The notes beneath the pieces were generated by a model, which was given only the letters and a program-made list of their open reading frames with translations, had not been told where the DNA came from and searched no databases. DNA of 64,000 bases from Chitinophaga rhizophila (lineage in GTDB: Bacteria > Bacteroidota > Bacteroidia > Chitinophagales > Chitinophagaceae), in assembly GCF_019492185.1 (NCBI RefSeq), contig NZ_JAICCF010000004.1:620001-684000 (forward strand), given 5' to 3'. Made by a program: the position numbers and the translations under genes. Shown here one piece after another: positions 61,740-64,000 of this stretch. The stretch's first letter is position 1, and each line of letters begins with the position of its first letter.

Positions 61740-63647
61740 TTAAAGCACGCCCCAATAAAGCAGGTAAATAGCAAATAGGCTGTTGGAGAAAATAACAGAG
61801 AAAAGAATACTTCTGTTACTGATCTTTTTGATACGGAGGAAGAAGTATATATAGGTGAGTAAAAGCAGCACTATGAAGCAATAGATGAGCGTAAAGATCC
61901 AGCTGAAGGCAGCAGGCAGGCCGAAAGCCATTACTACAAATCCTTTAGCAGCGGTTTGGGTCAGCGCGTATACTAGTCCGCCCATGGCAACAAGTGCCAC
62001 CAGTGATAGTATACAGGCCATGATACGCAGGATGCTGTCTGGTAAGGTATAATATTTCTTTCTCAGTAATCTGAAGCTGTAAATACATACAAATGCCAAC
62101 ATCAGCACAAAAGCCAGCGTCAGGGGAGCCAGAAATATGGGGTCGAGACGGTTTAAGCTGGTACCCATTTTCACAATTCCTCCGTTGATAGCAACGTCTT
62201 TTACCAGCGTAACCTGGGTAGCGCGTTTAAAGGCAGCACTATCCGGCGTACTACCGGGATGCCCTACAAAAGCAGTCAGCACTTCCCCTCCGATTTTTGA
62301 GAAGCTGGGTACATGGCCGAAGGTGGGCGCTTTCACCAGATGGGCATCAGGGAACCTCGTAACTACTGCTTCTCCGTTGGCAGCAGGTGTGATGGGGTCA
62401 TATCCACCTGAAAATACCAATACCGGATATGTAGCGGCAGACAAGGCCGAAAGATCATGATGGAGGCCGGCGCCTTTCCACTGCCGGCATACGTTAAAGT
62501 CAGACTGATAGAAGGATAGTCCGCCGTTCAACGCCGGGAATGCAGCCGCATCCTGCTGGTAAGCCGTATACGAGTTATTGGGTAACACTTCATTACAGCT
62601 TACGCAATAGTATACTCCATAGTCCATGCCTAGCAGATTAGAGAAGGTCGATACCAAGTTACTAAGGGGGCCTTCGCTCCTGTTATGAAACTGGTATATC
62701 AGCAAAGGGATCACTTCGACCAGCTGTTTATGGTATAGGGCCTGCTGGATAGCCAGCTTGAAATCGGCAGCATTGTAGGTGAAGTATTGTGCAGGCAATA
62801 CGCTTTTGTCCACCTTTACCGTAATAGGCGCTTTCTCCAGCGCGTCAATTGTTTCATAATATACACGTTCCAGATCAGGATATTGCCTGTTGGTAGCCGG
62901 ATCATTTTTGCATAGCTGGAATACCTTATTCAGGCTACGCATATAGTTACCGGTATTCTTTACATAATACTGGTCAACGTCTGCAACCGGCGAATCCAGT
63001 ATCAGGGAGGTAAGATCGGCGGGGTACAGGCTGGCATACACCATAGCCATATATGTACCATAAGACACCCCGTAGACATTCCATGAAGTGTATTTCAGAT
63101 AAGTCTTTAGTGCATGCAGGTCTTTGGCCACCGACTGACTATGATAGGCGTTAACGTCAATACCTTTGGCCAGCATTTCCTGTTTGCAGGACAGTACCGC
63201 TTTGACCTTCTGGGCTTCGTCGGCGGCGGCAGATTCGTTGCTGGCATAGATATTCAGCATAGCTTTTCCCAGATCAGGGCAAAGCCGGGGCTGTGAAAAG
63301 CCCGTTCCCCGGATATCCAGTAGTATGATGTCGTTCTTTTCGCGGAGTGGATTGGTGAGCCAGCTAAAGATGTTCTGGATACTGCCTGCTCCGGGGCCGC
63401 CTTGCAGGAACACGACCGCCTCCGGGTTTGCAATACCTGCTTTGTTCTTCAGTATAGCTACCGCCATCTTTATCTGTTTACTGCCCGCCACGTCCCAGTT
63501 CTCAGGTACGGAGAAGTAACCATAGGTAACAGGGTCCTTCTTCAGAGTTTCGGCATGGGGGTAAAAAGAGGCGGCAGGCGTAAACTGCTGTGCGGTTATA
63601 TCGAGGAAAGCACAAAGTAAAAAAGTGATGATCAAGAGTCTTCTCAT
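61740..63647 (-). CDS. Exported alpha/beta-hydrolase peptidase with C-terminal membrane domain
   Basis: A 635-residue protein. Signal peptide (LLIITFLLCAFLDITAQ). The hydrolase core (about 40-490) is tripeptidyl-aminopeptidase/proline-iminopeptidase-like: oxyanion loop VVFLQGGPGAGS, nucleophile S195 in VYGVSYGTYMA, acid Asp in FSGGYDPITP and His in TFGHVPSFS. Unlike simple TAP enzymes it continues with four membrane helices (IFLAPLTLAFVLMLAFVCIY, then MACILSLVALVAMGGLVYAL, SWIFTLIYCFIVLLLLTYIY, FSVIFSNSLFAIYLLYW). It starts 11 bp after a nonribosomal peptide synthetase gene. A peptidase that trims a secreted peptide or gives self-protection would fit; this is inference. Confidence 0.82.
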   Translation of the reverse strand: MRRLLIITFLLCAFLDITAQQFTPAASFYPHAETLKKDPVTYGYFSVPENWDVAGSKQIKMAVAILKNKAGIANPEAVVFLQGGPGAGSIQNIFSWLTNPLREKNDIILLDIRGTGFSQPRLCPDLGKAMLNIYASNESAAADEAQKVKAVLSCKQEMLAKGIDVNAYHSQSVAKDLHALKTYLKYTSWNVYGVSYGTYMAMVYASLYPADLTSLILDSPVADVDQYYVKNTGNYMRSLNKVFQLCKNDPATNRQYPDLERVYYETIDALEKAPITVKVDKSVLPAQYFTYNAADFKLAIQQALYHKQLVEVIPLLIYQFHNRSEGPLSNLVSTFSNLLGMDYGVYYCVSCNEVLPNNSYTAYQQDAAAFPALNGGLSFYQSDFNVCRQWKGAGLHHDLSALSAATYPVLVFSGGYDPITPAANGEAVVTRFPDAHLVKAPTFGHVPSFSKIGGEVLTAFVGHPGSTPDSAAFKRATQVTLVKDVAINGGIVKMGTSLNRLDPIFLAPLTLAFVLMLAFVCIYSFRLLRKKYYTLPDSILRIMACILSLVALVAMGGLVYALTQTAAKGFVVMAFGLPAAFSWIFTLIYCFIVLLLLTYIYFFLRIKKISNRSILFSVIFSNSLFAIYLLYWGVL

Positions 63648-63658
63648 AACAGGGGGGC

Positions 63659-64000
63659 TTAAAAATCGAAATCAATGTCAATAGTCTCTTCTTTCTCAAA
63701 GGCCAGTGCGATATCGAGACTGTCAATCGTAACTGTCATATCTGCTATTACAGTTGTAAGCAGCTGCTGATACCGGCCAAACAGCATCTCTATGGTAGTA
63801 CTATCATACCTGCCGGTATCATAGCTAACTACACAACGGAGGCCGTCGGCAGCTTCAATACAATTGATCAGCAACGGCATACGGCTGAAGCGTGGAGGCA
63901 TATGCTGCAACGCTAACTCTACTCCTTCAGCCGGACTGAAGTTGTCATAGTTGAAAGCAGGCGGCTGCAACACAAACAGGATGTCGGGCGTGTTAAGATG
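63659..64000 (-). CDS. Nonribosomal peptide synthetase, C-terminal end (partial)
   Basis: The frame ends with TAA at 63659-63661 and is open to the window edge, with no start codon needed. The 113 visible residues match the end of a condensation-type domain: DILFVLQPPAFNYDNFSPAE, then the family block LLINCIEAADGLRCVVSYDT, YDSTTIEMLFGRYQQLLTTV, and the acidic tail. The pattern YDtxxYDxxxIExxxxxYxxLL is that of NRPS condensation/epimerisation domains. The 11-bp gap to the peptidase gene indicates one operon. Modules and product are outside the window. Confidence 0.82.
   Translation of the reverse strand, partial: HLNTPDILFVLQPPAFNYDNFSPAEGVELALQHMPPRFSRMPLLINCIEAADGLRCVVSYDTGRYDSTTIEMLFGRYQQLLTTVIADMTVTIDSLDIALAFEKEETIDIDFDF

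Noticed and set aside
1..64000. tRNA, rRNA, CRISPR arrays, insertion sequences, prophage
   Set aside because: Intergenic regions were read for cloverleaf-like stems, regularly spaced repeats, transposase motifs and terminal inverted repeats; none was convincing. A covariance or database search could still find a diverged case.

Overview
This window looks like the chromosome of a Bacteroidota member close to Chitinophaga (Chitinophagaceae). That assignment is inference from gene content: two SusC/SusD pairs, a FecI-type sigma factor with a FecR anti-sigma factor, a one-protein hybrid two-component regulator, DUF4836-type and TlpA-type proteins, and promoters of the form TTTG-N20-TAnnTTTG. I saw no rRNA, tRNA, insertion sequence, CRISPR array or prophage gene.

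Layout. 1-154 is the start of a secreted protein on the minus strand. 500-8706 is a plus-strand uptake locus: ECF sigma factor, FecR, STN-bearing SusC, SusD and a secreted thioredoxin-domain protein. A 132-bp tandem duplication has copied the last 28 codons of the thioredoxin gene together with its terminator. 8910-11778 encodes a NarL-type response regulator and a TPR histidine kinase. 11895-16414 carries a DUF1266 protein, a lipoprotein, a DUF4836-like protein and a small Bacteroidota-type protein. 17158-29354 (minus) is a polysaccharide utilisation locus: hybrid two-component regulator, SusC, SusD, GH30 and GH35. The two enzymes suggest a galactan-type glycan, possibly beta-1,6-galactan or arabinogalactan side chains.

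29473-34388 holds two acyltransferase-3 membrane proteins, a Tat-signal dienelactone hydrolase and a small secreted protein. 34556-42214 (minus) is a complete metal-efflux module: OmpR-type regulator, sensor kinase, TolC-like channel, periplasmic adaptor and CzcA/CusA pump. Divergent from it is an ArsR regulator, translationally coupled to an AHSA1-VOC fusion, followed by a subclass B3 metallo-beta-lactamase. 44778-52914 is a run of small accessory genes: GNAT, DUF7710, RpiA, a lipoprotein, a WYL regulator with a duplicated promoter/palindrome unit, DUF1761, a YdeI-like protein, an unknown protein and a CBM9-like/serine beta-lactamase fusion. 52939-56635 holds DUF4287, PH-domain, AraC-type and amidohydrolase genes, plus a gene-free 600-bp stretch with a 69-bp perfect inverted repeat. 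57115-59391 is katG.

60354-64000 (minus) appears to be the 3' end of a nonribosomal peptide operon: the tail of a condensation domain, an exported alpha/beta-hydrolase peptidase with C-terminal membrane segments, and an ATP-grasp-like protein, with 11- and 24-bp gaps. The rest of that cluster lies beyond the window.

Two tandem duplications (132 bp and 88 bp), several strong hairpins and the long inverted repeat are the most distinctive non-coding signals. All family assignments come from reading motifs by eye; no database search was run.
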